In this document: positions 44,250-58,263 of the stretch, one piece after another | Layout: the number at the start of each line of letters is the position of its first letter | Numbering within the stretch: the first letter of the stretch is position 1 | Source: Apus apus | Lineage: Eukaryota; Chordata; Aves; Apodiformes; Apodidae | Direction of reading: 5' to 3' | NCBI RefSeq assembly: GCF_020740795.1 | Contig: NC_067285.1 | Location: 40,398,511 to 40,462,510, forward strand | Length of the DNA stretch: 64,000 nucleotides | Made by a program: the position numbers and the translations under genes | Notes under the pieces: model-generated | The model's database searches: none | What the model was told of the DNA's origin: nothing | Seen by the model: only the letters and a program-made list of their open reading frames with translations

Positions 44250-45353
44250 TTTTGGAAGCTGCAAATCTGTTTTTTCCTGCAACTAGAACTGACTCAAATT
44301 TCCGTACCTACACTCCACTCATACCAGACTTCTATTCCACTCCTCTGCACTGATAGGCCACTCTCTTTGTCTTAATGACTGTCAAGGCATTTTTGCTAAC
44401 TTTTATTATTATGAAGCAAAAAACCACATTTTTCTGGGAGCTTTTAAAGAACATTGGATGCCATTTTTTCTGAGCTTTATTCACACACAGGTTGAGTTCA
44501 CTTATGGTCAAAGCACTTTCTTTTGTAATTAGTTTCAGTATGAAATATGATTTTGCACATCCATTTTGTGCAGCTGCTCTGATACTTTTTCTCTCTTCCA
44601 CAGGCACTTGTGATCATGAGTGGAGTTCAGGAAATTGTTCCTGGGTCAGGCAGTGACATGTTTTGCCCCAACAACTCGAATGCCTTGTGCATCCCTAGAG
44701 CTTCTAGGTCCTTTTCTTTGTACCATGTGTCACGTGTTGCTTTGGTTTATCAGATGTTTCTGGCTATTCAGGAATTTAAGATTTGCAAGTGTGTTCTTAG
44801 ATCACTCCACTCCCCCAACCTCCAGAACTTTCTAATCTTTATTTACTTGTTGAATATACATCTGAAACATTAAACACTAATGCAAAATCAGAGAAAACCA
44901 GTCAGATAGCAGTGGAACACTCTTGGTTTGTGAAGAAGAGCCCTGCTCATGAATCATGATTTGAATGACTTGAAACAAGCGTGTTGTAGTGACTGGTTTG
45001 AACTGGCTTGACTTGATTTTCAGGGAAAAATTGACATTGTTTCCTTACAAGAATATTGTCAGCATGAAGGGAACTTTTTGCAACTCAAGAGTGTAGATTA
45101 TTTTTTCTTTTTTTTCAAGACAAGCCAAATAATCATTGTACTATAATGACATTAACAGGAGAGAACAGGAGTTAACTGTAGGTAAAACTATACTGGCAGG
45201 GATGCCAACATGGAAAGCAAAATAAGGTGATTTTTTAAATTACAAGGATTAGAGAAGGATTACAGTACAGTAATGTCATTAGAAGATTTACTGCCTGGAA
45301 ACAAAACCAAGTCAGGACTAAAAACAGGTAAGATGTAGCAGGTGAATTGGTCA
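44250..45353. other. Intergenic region upstream of copy B
   Basis: AT-rich, with no gene or repeat recognised. Confidence 0.5.
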
Positions 45354-46215
45354 TAGAATCATAGAATATGTGGGGTTGGAAGGGACCTTTGAAGGCCATC
45401 TAGTCCAGCCCACCCTGCAGGGCACAGGGACCTTTTTGACTAGATCAGGTTGCCCAGAGCCCCATCAAGGCTGACCTTGAATGTCTCCAGGGATGGGGCC
45501 TCCACCACCTCTCTGGGCAACCTGTTCCAGTGCTTCACCACCCTCACTGTAAAGAACTTCTTCCTAATGTCTCATCTAAATCTACCCTGCTCTAGTTTAA
45601 GGCCATTACCCCTCATCATGCCTTTATAAACAGTCTCTCCCCAGCTTTTCTGTAGCTCCTCAGTTACTGGAAGGCTGCTCTAAGGTCTCCCTGGAGCCTT
45701 CTCCTTTCCAGGCCGAGCAGCCCCAACTCTCTCATCCTGTCCTTGTAGGAGAGCTGCTCCAGCCCTTTGATCATCCTTGTGGTCCTTCTCTGGACTCGTT
45801 CCAACAGCTCCATGTCCCTCTTGTGTTGGGGGCTCCAGAACTTAACACAGTTCTCCAGGTGGGGTCTTATAAGGGTGGAGCAGAGGGCCAGAATCACCTC
45901 CCTTGACCTGCTGGTCACACTTCTTTGGATGCAGCCCAGGAGATGGTTGGCTTTCTGGGCTGTGAGTGCACATTGTTTGGTTATGCCCAACTTTTTGTTC
46001 GCTAGTACCCCCAGGTGCCTCTCTGCAGGGCTGCTCTGTATGAGATCATCCCCTAGTCTGTACTGATAACAAGGATTGCTCCTACCCAGCTGCAGGACCT
46101 TGCACTTGGTCTTGTTGAGCCTCAGGAGGTTCATGTGGTCCCACTTCTCTAGCTTGTCCAGGTCCCTCTGGATAACATCCCATCCCTCTGGCATGTCAGC
46201 CGCACCAGTCAGATG
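45354..46215 (-). mobile_element. 5'-truncated CR1 of a different subfamily
   Basis: The 3' end TCATAGAATCATAGAATATG is followed by GGGTTGGAAGGGACC. The minus strand retains a long frame of the ORF2 C-terminal part, from CKVLQLGRSNPCYQYRLGDD and ALTAQKANHLLGCIQ to ERRRLQGDLRAAFQ. The residues differ clearly from the intact copy at 11.4-15.7 kb, so it is an older or separate subfamily. Confidence 0.93.
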
Positions 46216-49200
46216 GTTCATATGGCTGCTGGTGTAGTCCCTTGGGAGATCAGCCATATGGGGAAAGTGTATGTTAGAAGCAAATGGCAATTGCCCCATG
46301 TAATCAGGAAATATCTAATGACTAATTTGGAGTTTCCTAATGACAGTTTCTAGTAATTTCCTTGGAAAATCTTGGCTTGTAGCTTGGTCTTAAAAGGAAG
46401 TTACATGATCAAGATGCCTCTCTGTCCTGGTTGGGCTTTACCCTCCCTCACCAGTTTCATCCTTCCATTAAAGTTTGTATTAATTGCCCAGCTTCAGAAG
46501 GATCTGACAAAGGGCTATGAAGGGACATGATCCAAGTTAATTGAAGTTTGTGGAGAGTCAATGTTGGATGGAGGGAGAGGGGCCATCAGACCAGCACTGC
46601 TGTTGAGGGAAAATCTGTAGCATAAGCTGTGCTCTTTCCACCTTGGCTGCCCCAAGGAAGTGCTGTCATCTTTCAAAGACAGCACTGATGAATGCAGATT
46701 TTATTTACATATGTGCATTATGTTTATAGGAACACACACACTTGAGTAACCTTGATCTACGGGCATCAGGTGCCCTGTTCTACCCTCATAGACCTCTGTG
46801 TGTCCATAACTAATTTTCTCGTAAGCATAACCCACACAAGCTGAACAGCAAAACTGAGGCTTACGCTGTATTACCGGGAAGAAGGATTTCACCAGCTCAA
46901 GCAAACTGAGGCATTGGATGATGCACAGATAATCCAGTGCAGGTCATTGAAACTATCATTAGCATATGCAGTTCTGAAGAGATGGGGAGCAGATCTGTTG
47001 AGTAAGAAATAGTCACTCAGACCAAGTCAGATGACATGTTGCTCTTGGACAGTACACATGAGTAAGGACAATTTATGTGGCAGCGCTCGGTTTTATGCTT
47101 GGATGACTGTTCACAATATCTGAACTGTCAGACTCATTCCACAGTGGTTACTGTTGAGGAAATTCCAGAAGAAGTCTCCTGGGGTCTGAAGTGTGAGGCT
47201 GTTTTGGATGTGGAGCAGCAATGAGTGGAACTTGGCAGTCAGCTCTCCAGCAGAGACATGTGCCAGGATGAGCAGGCGTCCGAGAGGTCGTGAACATGGT
47301 GAGATGCACTAGGCATTGCAGAGCTTGATCCTGTGAGACAGGACTTGTGCAAACAGGCCTGGTGCAAGGGAAATGGGTATCTCTGGGAGGATTTCTGAAG
47401 GCAAGGCCATCTGCACGAGCAAGGCTTTGTATCAGCAGACTTCCAGATCACCTCTAGCTACCTTCCTTGTGCACATGGGTAGGCTCTCCAGTCCCAATGA
47501 CAGCAGCAACGAGGCTGAGCTGTACATGAATTCTCCTGGATTCTACCCTTTTCCTCCAGCTCCCCTCACTGCCTGTGGCACATTGCCTCTGGAAAGCAAG
47601 GAAAAGACAGGGGACAGCTAGCATAAGATCAGCTACAGTTTACAAAGCAGAGTTTTTCCCTTCCTGCTGCTGTATCTCTTTCATTATGGTTAAGTCTGTC
47701 ATGCATTGTAGGCAGTATAGATGTGTTTGAGGTAATTTTAAATTAGTTACCATGAGTGCTGGTCTCAGTATAGCTGTGATGGAACTCACCAGAGGGTTTG
47801 TATTTGCTTGGTTGAAGTTCCCGTTCAAGATACCCACCTTGCTTATGTTCCTTGGAAGGAGCTACTGGGTGAAGATACTCTGAAATCTCTGTGTCCTTAG
47901 GGTGGGCCTCAGGGTTCCCCGAGCACAGGAATCTGTCCCAGCTTAGGCAAGCCCTAGGGAAATACATACAGAGTTTTACTACCCACATGACTCAATCTTC
48001 TACATGTTATCCAGTTGTTAATTCCTTAAATGCCGGAAGTGATCCTGTTGCTTTGTTACACGCTTTGGCAGCGTGCCATTCCACAGCAGGTATTTGGCTT
48101 GGCATGGATAGGGAGTGCATGCATTCCCTGGCAGCAGGCCCAGAAAAGCTAGAAGACAATGAAACAGGAGACAGCATCTCTTTCATTTCAACAACTGAGG
48201 ACTTTTCCTAACTGCTCAAAAATTAGTCTGGGGGATATGTCCCAGATACAAGTCGTAGGTCAACTTTTTAACAGCACCTAGAAATTATTTAATATGGACA
48301 CTCTCTGAAGGGGCAGGGGTGTTTCCTAATAAGTGGGGTGTTTCCTCCAGTGCTTTGATTAGGAATTAATTACATTCTGATTTGTAGGAGAGAGCTAGAA
48401 AAGTGTGTCAAGTCACTGCTACCTACTCACCTGTACAGGCAGAGTGTATATACTGCAGATATCCCCTCATTTTTATTATTATGTCACCTTTTTTTCTATA
48501 CCAATTCTATGTTTTATAATATTCCCTACCTGGGATAGGGTGCTCTTCCCTAGCACCTGTGTGTCCTCCTGTGGATCCAGCTTCATCATGAGGCACAAAC
48601 ATGTCACCATCTCTGCTCTCAGAGAGCCAATACTGTGGCTTTTCAATCCCCAGGAAAATTTGCTGGAGGCTGTAGCCAAATTTCAATACCATGCTATATT
48701 TTTGTGCAAAATATGTCTTGTGTCTATGGGATGTTTCATTTCCCTGAATTTTTGGATGTGTTGCTCTAGTTTTGAATTGTTTCCAGTCCATATCCACATG
48801 TAAATAATACCTGAGTATGTCAGAAATACAAGTATCTCCTCGTTCAACTCGTGTCACAAGGGATCTCAACTCAGTTTTGTCAACTGCATTGTGGCACACA
48901 TCACACACTGATAGGCACTCATTTATTTAATACCTTTTGAGGTGTTGTTTGCATTTAAAATTATGATCTACAGGCAATGATGGCCAGCATTTTCTTACTT
49001 GCCTTCCTGGATCTTCACCTAATTCTGGAGTCCTTAGGCCTGTCTTTTTCCCCTCAGCAGAGTGAGAAGTTCTCCTTGATTGGTGCTCATTGGTTACAAT
49101 AAGAGCGTGAACAAACACACTGCTCATGGTTGCAAAATAATGTGGTTGTATTACTCAAGCATTACCTTAGCAAACATGAAGGGTGGGTTTGTTTGGGAAT

Positions 49201-51104
49201 AATTTCTCTTTTTCAGTTTCAGGTGCCAGCTGACCTTTTCTGAGACAGCTGGTGGGACTGTAGTTACTGCCACACTGAGACCTTGCTTTGTCTGACTCCT
49301 GGACATACAACAATTTCAAAAAGTGCATAAATTGACTGGCTAGTGGTAGACTGACTGGTTCTGGTATTTGATATCTGAGATAAAAGGGCAAGAGGGGCTT
49401 CATTTTGAGGATGGGAGAAAATTGTTCAAGCACTTTGTTCTTACCCCTCCAAAAGGGAAGAACCCCCAGGCTTTCTGTGGCAGGCACAACCCTGGATAAC
49501 GATTACAGCTGAGGGACTCCTTCCACCCCCACATAGCTGTTCAGCTGATAAGCCTTTGAGGTCATTACAACTCTTGGAAGGCATAAAGAACTTCTCCTGG
49601 CCTTACCAGTAGCTGAAAATGTCTGGCATCTGATGAACTTCCTGCAGGTTTTTGCCCTTGGATCTGGGAAACATCAGGAGCAACTGTTTATTCAGAAGGT
49701 GGAGTGGATTTCTTGCTGTGGGCTGTAAGGCCTTGCTTGTTTGCCAGAAGCAAGCAGATTTTCTGATTGCTGGGGCAGAGCTTGCTTCTCTTGTTTGTGC
49801 ATTAATTCAGCTGTAGTTATACCGACTGTGCAGTTGGCTGCTGCTGCTTGTGTTTCTGGCTCTAACATCTGACAGCAGGACGTGGCCAATGCCTTGTGCA
49901 GGCATGATACAGCATATCCTGTAACAGTCCATGGTTCTTCCACTGGTGTGATCTAAGCATCGGAGAAAGGAGCCAGCAACATGCTGCCATTGTGCTGACA
50001 CTTTCTGGGTAGTAATGTTTTGCAGTGGTGGGTAGAAATATGGGAGGCTCCCCAGGGAGCGTGATCAGAAATTGATTTAAAATAATGTTGCTTTTGTTTC
50101 AGTTTGAAAACTTCAAACAGTATTTTCAGTTCAGGCAGAGCAGCTCATGAGCAGGAAAAATGCATATTTCATTTCAGGGCATTGTTAGCTGAGAAGAAAT
50201 CTTTGCTTCCCCAGGGGACCCCTCAAAGAACCTCAGAAAGCAATGTTCTTCCATCCTTATACTTAAAGCCTGATTAAAAAAAGATTTCCTGCAACTGGGA
50301 AATAAGCTGTTTCAAAAAGAAAAAATTGACAAAACTTGTTACATCTGCAAATAGTTGGAAATCAAGTAAATAGGAGTCTCTTAAAAAATGAACTATTCAC
50401 CCAATAAAAAAAAATAACTATTCACACAATTTTAAAACTAACTCTCCACCCAATTAAAAAACCCAACCCCAAATCCCAAAAGAGCTACAAACAAAACACC
50501 AAACCTGGGTTAGACCAATTTCAGTTCAGCTAAGTGTTCAGGTTCAGTGGAGCTGAGTCATTTTTGAGGGTGTGCTGTGGGTAGTTGTGGTCTTTTGGTT
50601 GAAGGGATGACATCAGTTGAGAAAGCAGTGACACGAGACTGTAGGAACACTTGTTGGAATCACCACAGAATCTTTAAAGTCTTCTGTTACAACACTGACA
50701 ATTTAATCCTCTGTGTTACTTTCATTAGTTGTGTTGCAGTGAAGGAAAAATGAAGAAGTCATACTTTACTTACACCCTCAAAGACAGCTGCCATCTTAAG
50801 GGCTACTTTCTTAAAGCATTTTGAGCTCTACATGCAGGTTCATTCTTCAGCATGTTTGGACTCTAGTAAAACCACTTATATTGTTCCTGGCACCAAAAAA
50901 TGCCCACTGCTTAGTTGAAAGGAAGGAAACAGCAATATTGAGAAGGTTGCTTAATTCTCAGTGAATTATCCAAACTAGCACACAGAACAGTGAAAGGGAC
51001 AAGTATTCATTTTGGCTTGTTAAAGGGAGGTGTTGCAAAAGGAGGTGTTTGTGGAAAGAACACCAAGAACATAATAAATGTCATCACCACTGAGGCTACT
51101 GTCA
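46216..51104. other. Intergenic region
   Basis: No exon, CR1 copy or RNA gene recognised. All open frames are short and without family features. Confidence 0.5.
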
Positions 51105-52016
51105 ATGGTTATCTTTCATCAGTGACCTGGATGAAGGGATGGAGTGTATCCTCAGCAAGTCTGCTGATGCTGCAAAGCTGGGAGGATTGGCTGATGCACG
51201 TGAAGGCTGTGAAGCCATTCAGTGAGATCTAGACAGGCTAGAGAGCTGGGCAAAGAGGAACTTAGTGATGTTCAACAAAAATAAGTGTGGAGTCCTGCAC
51301 CTGAGGATAAAAAACACCAGGCACGGATGTAGATTAGGGGTTGACTTACTAGAAAGCAGCCCCATGGAGAAGTTATCCATGGGACAGCAATGTGCCCTCA
51401 TGACTAAGAGAGCCAATAGTATCCTGGGATGCATTAAGAACAGTGTGTCCAGCCAGTCAAGGGGGGTTCTCCTCCCCCTCTACTCTGCCCTGGTAAGACC
51501 ACATCTGGAGTGTTGTGTCCACTTCTGGGCTCCCCAGTTCAGGAGGGACAGGGATCTACTGAAAAGAGTCCAATGGAGACTACAAGGATGATGAAGGGAC
51601 TGGAACATCTGTCATATGAGGAAAGGCTGAGAGACCTTGGGCTGTTTAGTCTGGAGAAAAGAAGTCTGAGAGGGGATGTTACTAATGTCTACAAATTTCT
51701 GAAGGGTGGGTGTCAAGAATGGGCCAGTCTCTTTTCAGTGGTGCCCTGTGATAGGATGAGATGAAATGGCACCAAGTGGCAACACAGGCAATTCCACCTC
51801 AACAGGAGGAGAAATTTCTTTACTGTGAGGGTGACAGAGCCCTGGGACAGGCTGCCCAGAGAGGCTGTGGAGTGTCCTCCTCTGGAGACTTTCAAGACCC
51901 AATTGGACACGTTCCTATGTGATCTGCCCTGGGTGTTCCTGCTGCAGCAGGGGGGTTGGACTTGATGATCTCCAGAGGTCCCTTCCAACCCCTATGTATC
52001 TATGATTCTATGATCT
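51105..52016 (+). mobile_element. 5'-truncated CR1 fragment
   Basis: Plus-strand similarity begins at the IND/SDLDEG segment after the reverse-transcriptase VLFNIF motif, with a decayed FADDT (SADAAKLGG). It runs through [18 protein letters not shown] and [20 protein letters not shown] to the 3' UTR, ending in ATCTATGATTCTATGAT. Stop codons and frameshifts are present. Confidence 0.93.
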
Positions 52017-54431
52017 TGCCCTTTATCTTCTATTTCTCTCTCTTTTTTCTCCTTTTAAAAAAAATTTCTGGTTTCTTGACTTCAAATAGCCTCAATTACT
52101 ACAAGATACAGAAATATGCAAGGAGACCATGCTAAAAAATACACCAACAAACACAAGCAGACCATTTTTTCTTTCCTAAATGGCTGGTGAGTGCTGATGT
52201 CAGAAATATACAGAGAGGGCAAAAGAGTAAGTGAGCTAGAAGGATTCCTTAGAAAACAGGCTACTAAAAAAATCAGTATTTTTACCTTTTGTTTTCTTCT
52301 AGTTAGAATTCCCATGAAATGAAGCTGATCAGGACATTAAATAAAAGAATAATTTCACTTATCTCCAAGTACTGCTTTGCTGTGAGATCTGAGTACTTTA
52401 ATTTCAATAAAGTTTTCCATTACCCTTTGAGTATGTGCTTGAATTTGGCAAAATGTTTGCTTTCTGGGGAAATTTTCAGTTTGTCTGGATCCTCATTTTT
52501 CTGCTGGAGCTCTGTTCTACCAGCACACCTCCCATCTGGACAGCCCTGCCTTGTATTGGTGGTACATGTCGTTGGAAACAAATGGGACTCAGTGCTTCTC
52601 ACTGAGACTTCACTCCTGTAGACCTTACTGATCCAGCGTTATTCATATGCTTCTTGTTTGGTTTCTTTTAACAGCCATTTTAGTATCAGAAGACATTTGT
52701 ACACTCTCCTTGGTCCTTCCCTCCAAGCAGGAATAGTATTACAAGAATTTTTCAACAAGGAAATGATTCTACAGCACTTGGCCTGCCAACAGGTCAAGTG
52801 TGTGCAGGTAGATTTACAGCTCTTTCCCACGTTTCTTACTTGATCTAGTCTCCTGCTGACTTCTATGAAAGATTTGGCATATGTTTTGGTTTCTCTTAAG
52901 TAATTCAGTATTTCCTGGTGGGAAATTCTCCCTGGCACCACCCAGTTCCTTTAATTTGTCAAGCGTCCCGTGATAGTAATACCCTGTATGTGAGGTAAAA
53001 TAAATAAGAGAGTTGCTTAGGTTGCACAAGGACTTGAGCCCAAACCTGAAGGCCAAGCACCCCTCAGCTCTGTTATAGGGAGCATCCTTAAGTCAATCCC
53101 CTGGAACTCTGGACTTGCATCCTCTGGAGAACAAATATAACCTTCTTAATCTTGTGTGTCCCATCAAGGTAATCTGAGCAGGCTGTCACAGGCACAAGTG
53201 TAGTTCAGAGGGGCAAGCAGAGGCCCTGGCATTTTTCCTTCTTAATCCTGGAAGTGCTAGTAGTTAATTCAAGATCTTCTCAGCTTTTTTAGTCTTGTAT
53301 CTTGATCCCACTTCCATAGCAAAACAAAACTGTCAGGAAAGAACAGATGGGAATCCAAGAACCCTAAGTACACTCCTTGCCCTGACTTGGTGTCAGAGGA
53401 AGAGATGAAATGTGTATCCATTCCCCTGGACATGAGAGAAGGTTTCCTTCTCCATGATATCCTAACTTAATAAAAGGTCAACAAATGTGATAGAAACATT
53501 TACAGACGAGCTTCCTAAGGATAAATAAAAGGGGTGAATATTTCAAGCTCTTTTAACTATATTGTTTGATTCTAGCATGGGCAGCTGTTCTCTGCTTGCA
53601 ATCTTGAAAAATATATGACCTCAAAAAAGAGGTAGAAAAGAAGAGTTGTCAGTATTTTTGAAGTCTCATTATTTCTGTGGAAGCATGTAACACATATCTT
53701 CAATAAAAAAGCCAAGCTAAGAGGGTGGACTTATTCATCTGGTCCTCTTATGAGCTATGGAGCTTTCATCATTCAGGGGAAGAGTTGCAAGGAAAAGCTA
53801 AAAAACGTTAATCTCCAGAGCTCAGTGTGAATGTTGCTTCAATGCTAAAAAACTGGTTTTGGCATTCTGACATTTTGTATTAGCTGAGTCAGAAAAGCAG
53901 CTGAACTCTCCTCTTCCCACTGCTTTCTCAAAATCTGAAGCCTCATTTGCAGGTAATGTGATTAACCAAAGGTGCTCTCAAAACAAGCTACTTGTCTAAT
54001 GACCTCTTATTTCTATGGATTTTTATGAAGTGTATATGTATGAAAAACAGTTATCTGCAAAAGAAAAAATTATTAGATTTTCCCCAGCTTACCTAATTTC
54101 CAGCAAGGAGCAGAAGAAATTGATAGACTGGTATTGAAGTTGCCAGTGTGACCTTTGGGAGCTGAGAGTCCTTCCACTGGAGACATGAGCTGAGTCCCTG
54201 GAGATACCAGCAACCTTATGTTTTTAAAAAAAATTTGATCATGCTCCCTGAGAATCTTAACTTCTATGGAATGAGACAGTTGATAATTGTTTAAAATAAC
54301 TAATATTTGTTAATAATGCAAAATTCTTGATCGTATCTATGTGGAAATCTGCCTGCAGAAAGTCGTAGAGGGATGTCACGATGCTGCCTGTTTCATGAAG
54401 GGGCAGAAGATGTAACTCAGCTGTAGATGAG
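52017..54431. other. Intergenic region
   Basis: AT-rich and without recognised features. Confidence 0.5.
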
Positions 54432-54432
54432 C

Positions 54433-54745
54433 AGAATCATAGAATCATAGAAGGGTTTGGGCTGGAAGAGGCCTTAGAGATCATCTAGATCCAAACCCCC
54501 TACATGGGCAGGGACACCTCCCACCAGCCCAGGCTGCTCCAAGCCCCATCCAACCTGCCCTTCAACACTGCCAGGAATGGGGCAGCCACAGCTTCTCTGG
54601 GAAACCTGGGCCAGTGTCTCACCACTCTCACACTAAAGAATTTATTCCTAATATCTCACCTAAATCTCCCCTCTTCCAGCTTAAAACTGTTACCCCTCAT
54701 CCTATCACAACACACCCTGGAAGGAGTTGTACATTTGCTTTTGGC
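54433..54745 (-). mobile_element. CR1 3' fragment
   Basis: GAATCATAGAATCATAGAAG followed by GGTTTGGGCTGGAAGAGGCC is the reverse complement of a CR1 3' end. About 250 bp of ORF2 C-terminal remnant follow. Confidence 0.9.
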
Positions 54746-56900
54746 ACTGAGGGAATAGATTTGGGTGTCACAGGTTTGATGTGTTCATAGAACTGTGTAC
54801 AATGCAGTCAAAAAGGCACCTAGAGTTTTAGGAAGCATTTAGAAAGCAATTATGGGGGGTAAAAGAGAGAATATATGAGAAGATCATGTTGCTTGCAGCA
54901 TGTCATGGCAAAAGCAACCAGATGTTTGAGCTTCTACAGAGTGTGATTAAATAGTAGAAGTCATTGTCACAAGAGGCTGAGCAGGCCAGAAGCTTGGTGG
55001 CTTTGGAGAAAATGCTTTGTAAGTACTGTTGATCCACAGCTGGAATAGTGCAGAGTTTGTGCTCCAACACTTGCTAAGCATTAGGTCGGACTAAAGGAAA
55101 ACAGTGTATTCCTTTTGTAATTCCTGAATTGCACTGAGATTCTCAGCCTACCTTCCAGATTCTTCCACGCATAGTATCTTCCTCTCTAGAAATCCACAGA
55201 AATTGTGGAACCATCTCTGCACTCATTGGCACTAACAGCTATTATGAAAAATAATTAACTGCAGGTAATATTAAAAATAGATGTTCACAGTGGCCTTTAA
55301 CAGCAGGGATCTTAGGCTTGGAGTTTTTTTGGTGGCAGAATTCTTGTTTCACTTTTGCACATAGAAACAAAATGCCTATTTGCTGACTCAGAAGTCTCCA
55401 TGGTAGTCTGTATAATTTCCAAAGGTTCCATTTCCTCTAGAGTCACTCATAATACCCTGTATAAACAAGAATAATTGTAATGCTTGGAACAAGTCTGCAA
55501 TACCAAGCCAGGATTATGTCTATTTTTCCTGGGATTTTCCCATGTTATGTGATAAGGAATGCAATAATTTCTCGAATGGGAAGCAATGGATGAAGAAAAA
55601 CAAGTAAAGCATGGGTAACACGTCTGCCACCTGATGCATAACCAGGATGTCTGTATTAGTCAATATTCAACACAGCCCCATAGAGGCTGGCAGACCAGTC
55701 TTTGCATTCTCTGTTCTTCTAAGGAAGAGTTTAAAGTATTTTTCAGGGACTTTCCAGTATTTCTTTCAATGACTTCCCCTGTGGTTTGCAGCATTTATGT
55801 ATTAGAGCGAAATATACCTTTGGTTTTGTAAGAACAAGAACACTGAAACTTGAGGGCACAAATGCCAGTTGGTGATGGAAGAGGCTCTTGATACAAGAGC
55901 ACAACTACAGCAACCACTCATGGGAGGGGGACTTTGAGGACAAGAAAATGGTATGAGGTGGTTTGGCTGTTTCTGCTGTCCTTTTGCCCCCACACTGAAA
56001 CTGTTGGTGAAAGAAGAAAGTGAAAATGTTTGGAAGTAAGAAAATTGCTGAGGACAGAAAGGACATGTCAACTCTTCTGCTACACTTAGTTGCGAAGAGG
56101 GCGATGGAGAAGGGAATGGAGGGTGATGAATACACATGGCAGCTGTAACATGGGATGATCTTCTGACAGGGTTGTAGAAATACCATTTAGATGCTAACTG
56201 AAGTGGCCAAGGGGAGCAGAAGCTTACATGTGATTGGGAAAAGGAGAAAATGGACAAAAACATGTAGTTAGCTGCAGTGAAACCTCAGGGTCCTTCCTTT
56301 CATTGTGGTGCAAATGTTCTGACTCTTACTCACTGCCTGATCAGCTTTCTGGTGTGTCCATACACAGAAGGGGTGCAGTTTTCTCCTTACAGCTTCTGCA
56401 TGGCCAGTTAACTGAAAGGCCACAGGGCACATTGTTTGGAGTCCAGGTGGCTAAACACCTCAAACTGATGCCAAAATAAGATGGGTCGAGGTGAGGACTG
56501 ACATCAGTCTTACTGCGAAGGGTCTAAAAGGAGCAGCAAGTCAAAGACACCTCTCTTGTATGATGATCACTAAGTTACCTGGCAAAAATCCTTCTGCTGT
56601 TTTAAGACTGTCTAGATCATAGTTCAAAGTGAAATAAAAGTGTGCATGCCTCAAAGAAACAGGCATGCACCAGTTTAAAGCAGCAGGCTTTAAAGTTGTG
56701 CCTTCTCTCTCTTATTCTCAGTTCCCTCCCTGAAGATGCCCAACATGTCCTGCTGGCTTTCATCTGGCTGCTGCTTGGAGCAACTTGGAGCTGATGGTTT
56801 CAGGGAACTGGTAAGGATGGATGGTTTATATTACTGTCTTGTGAACAGCCCTGGGACTCCTGTGGGAAGATGCATTACACCCATGGGACAGGAGATGGGG
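54746..56900. other. Intergenic region
   Basis: No gene or repeat family recognised. Confidence 0.5.
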
Positions 56901-56999
56901 TGCCAACGATATGAAACATCCCAGTTTATCTCCTGGAATCCTACCTCAGCATGCGTGAGCAGTAGGACTGCTTCTCTCCGAAAGGGGCTGAGCATCAGT

Positions 57000-57224
57000 G
57001 CCTGATGGGGAGGAAGAGCCAGGCCTTGGAAAAGAGGTTGGCATCATGTCCTCGGTGCTCCCCATTACAGGGATCAGCACAGGAAGCTCTTGTGACACAA
57101 GGGCAAATACTTGATATTTAGTCAATATCAAAGTAGAAGTCATAAATTCCAATTTTGATAGTCGAATAGTGGCCTTTTGATGACCAGAAAGAAAATTGGT
57201 TCTATCCTGGCTCAAACCAGGACA
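57000..57224 (-). mobile_element. ERVL-type LTR remnant
   Basis: Read on the minus strand from 57224 it begins TGTCCTGGTTTGAGCCAGGA, then TAGAACCAATTTTCTTTCTG, the expected start of an avian ERVL LTR. The far edge is not clear; 57000 is a rough limit. No viral coding sequence is seen. Confidence 0.5.
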
Positions 57225-57605
57225 ATGTAGTAACGATTTACTGATCTGGGGCTGTTCTGGACACTGACAGTGTTTAGGCATCTGAGGGTAAAATTCACTT
57301 GTCTGCAAGCAAATAATAAATAAGGAGCCTTGCCATACAACCCACCAGTCCCCAGAGACTGGGAATAGCCTGAAGGGGGGAGAGTGGGCATTTTACCCTA
57401 CCCTAAGATTTCATTACTGTGTTCAGTAATGTCAGGTTGCCATAACAGGGTGAGTTATGGTACCACGTACTCAACATTTTCATTTCAGTTCCAGAAATCA
57501 GGCTGAGATGGCAAAAATGAAACAGAGAGTTGTCAAAAAAAGCAAATGAAAATGTAAAAAAGCAAACAGATAACAAACAGATTTGTTTTTTTTTTTAAAC
57601 AGAAA
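57225..57605. other. Sequence between the LTR remnant and the CXCL8 3' end
   Basis: Nothing recognised apart from an oligo-T run at about 57586-57598 (A-rich on the minus strand) near the expected CXCL8 cleavage site. Confidence 0.4.
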
Positions 57606-57865
57606 ACATTTATTAAAACACTCTTAGGAATAATTACACTCTCACAAGCAAATTCCGTGTTTGTAAGATGCAGTTTTTACCATTAGCTGACTGAGTAGCT
57701 AATTAGACATAGAACAAAGTCCTTAAACAGAGCAATGGGATTGTGAATATGTCTTAAGAAATTAGTAGTAGGAATGGAAACTCCAGTGGAAATGAAATAA
57801 ATTATAATAATTTTCTATCTTGCATAGAAACTACTCAACACATACATATAAATATCATGGAAATC

Positions 57866-57882
57866 ACAATAAATAAATACAA
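57866..57882 (-). promoter_or_regulatory. Second AU-rich element of CXCL8 mRNA
   Basis: The minus strand reads GTATTTATTTATTGTG, two overlapping AUUUA units with a UUAUUUAUU nonamer, within the predicted 3' UTR. Confidence 0.65.
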
Positions 57883-58244
57883 ACCCCACTGTCCTAAAGA
57901 CTCGGGCAGATTTGTACAGTCAGAAATCACAGTTCACAGTCTAGCCACAGGCTGACTGCAGATCAGGAGGCTGTTGTTGACACAACATACTAGTGCACTC
58001 CGGGGGAGCAGGAGGAATTGCCATTTTGCTGGTGTGGTAGCAAAGTAGTAAAGGCTTAGTGTGAATCAGCTGGGCTGGAAGTGCATTGCACTTAACTCGT
58101 TGTGTTTGGCTGCAGTGGCTGCCCAGGTTTCTTCATTTCCCTCAGCAAACCACTTTCCCTATTCAGTGTCTTCAGGGTCACCAAACAGTGGGTCCCACAG
58201 ACAAAACTGACCACTTTTTAAATACTTTCTTAAATAGATGCCAT

Positions 58245-58263
58245 TAAATAAATAAATAAATAG
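58245..58263 (-). promoter_or_regulatory. AU-rich element of CXCL8 mRNA
   Basis: The minus strand reads TATTTATTTATTTATTTAA: four overlapping AUUUA pentamers about 140-160 nt after the stop. This is a class II ARE expected to destabilise the mRNA through TTP-type proteins. Confidence 0.85.

Larger units (their letters stand above)
43050..44250. promoter_or_regulatory. CpG island around chemokine copy B
   Basis: GC- and CpG-rich DNA spanning the gene and about 450 bp upstream. The sequence above 43817 is not similar to the flank of copy A. Confidence 0.75.

Noticed and set aside
51900..51935. CCCTGGGT resembling the APWV codons of a chemokine exon 3
   Set aside because: It lies in the 3' part of a CR1 element and has no flanking Cys codons or splice sites. 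The same applies to the similar string near 25935.
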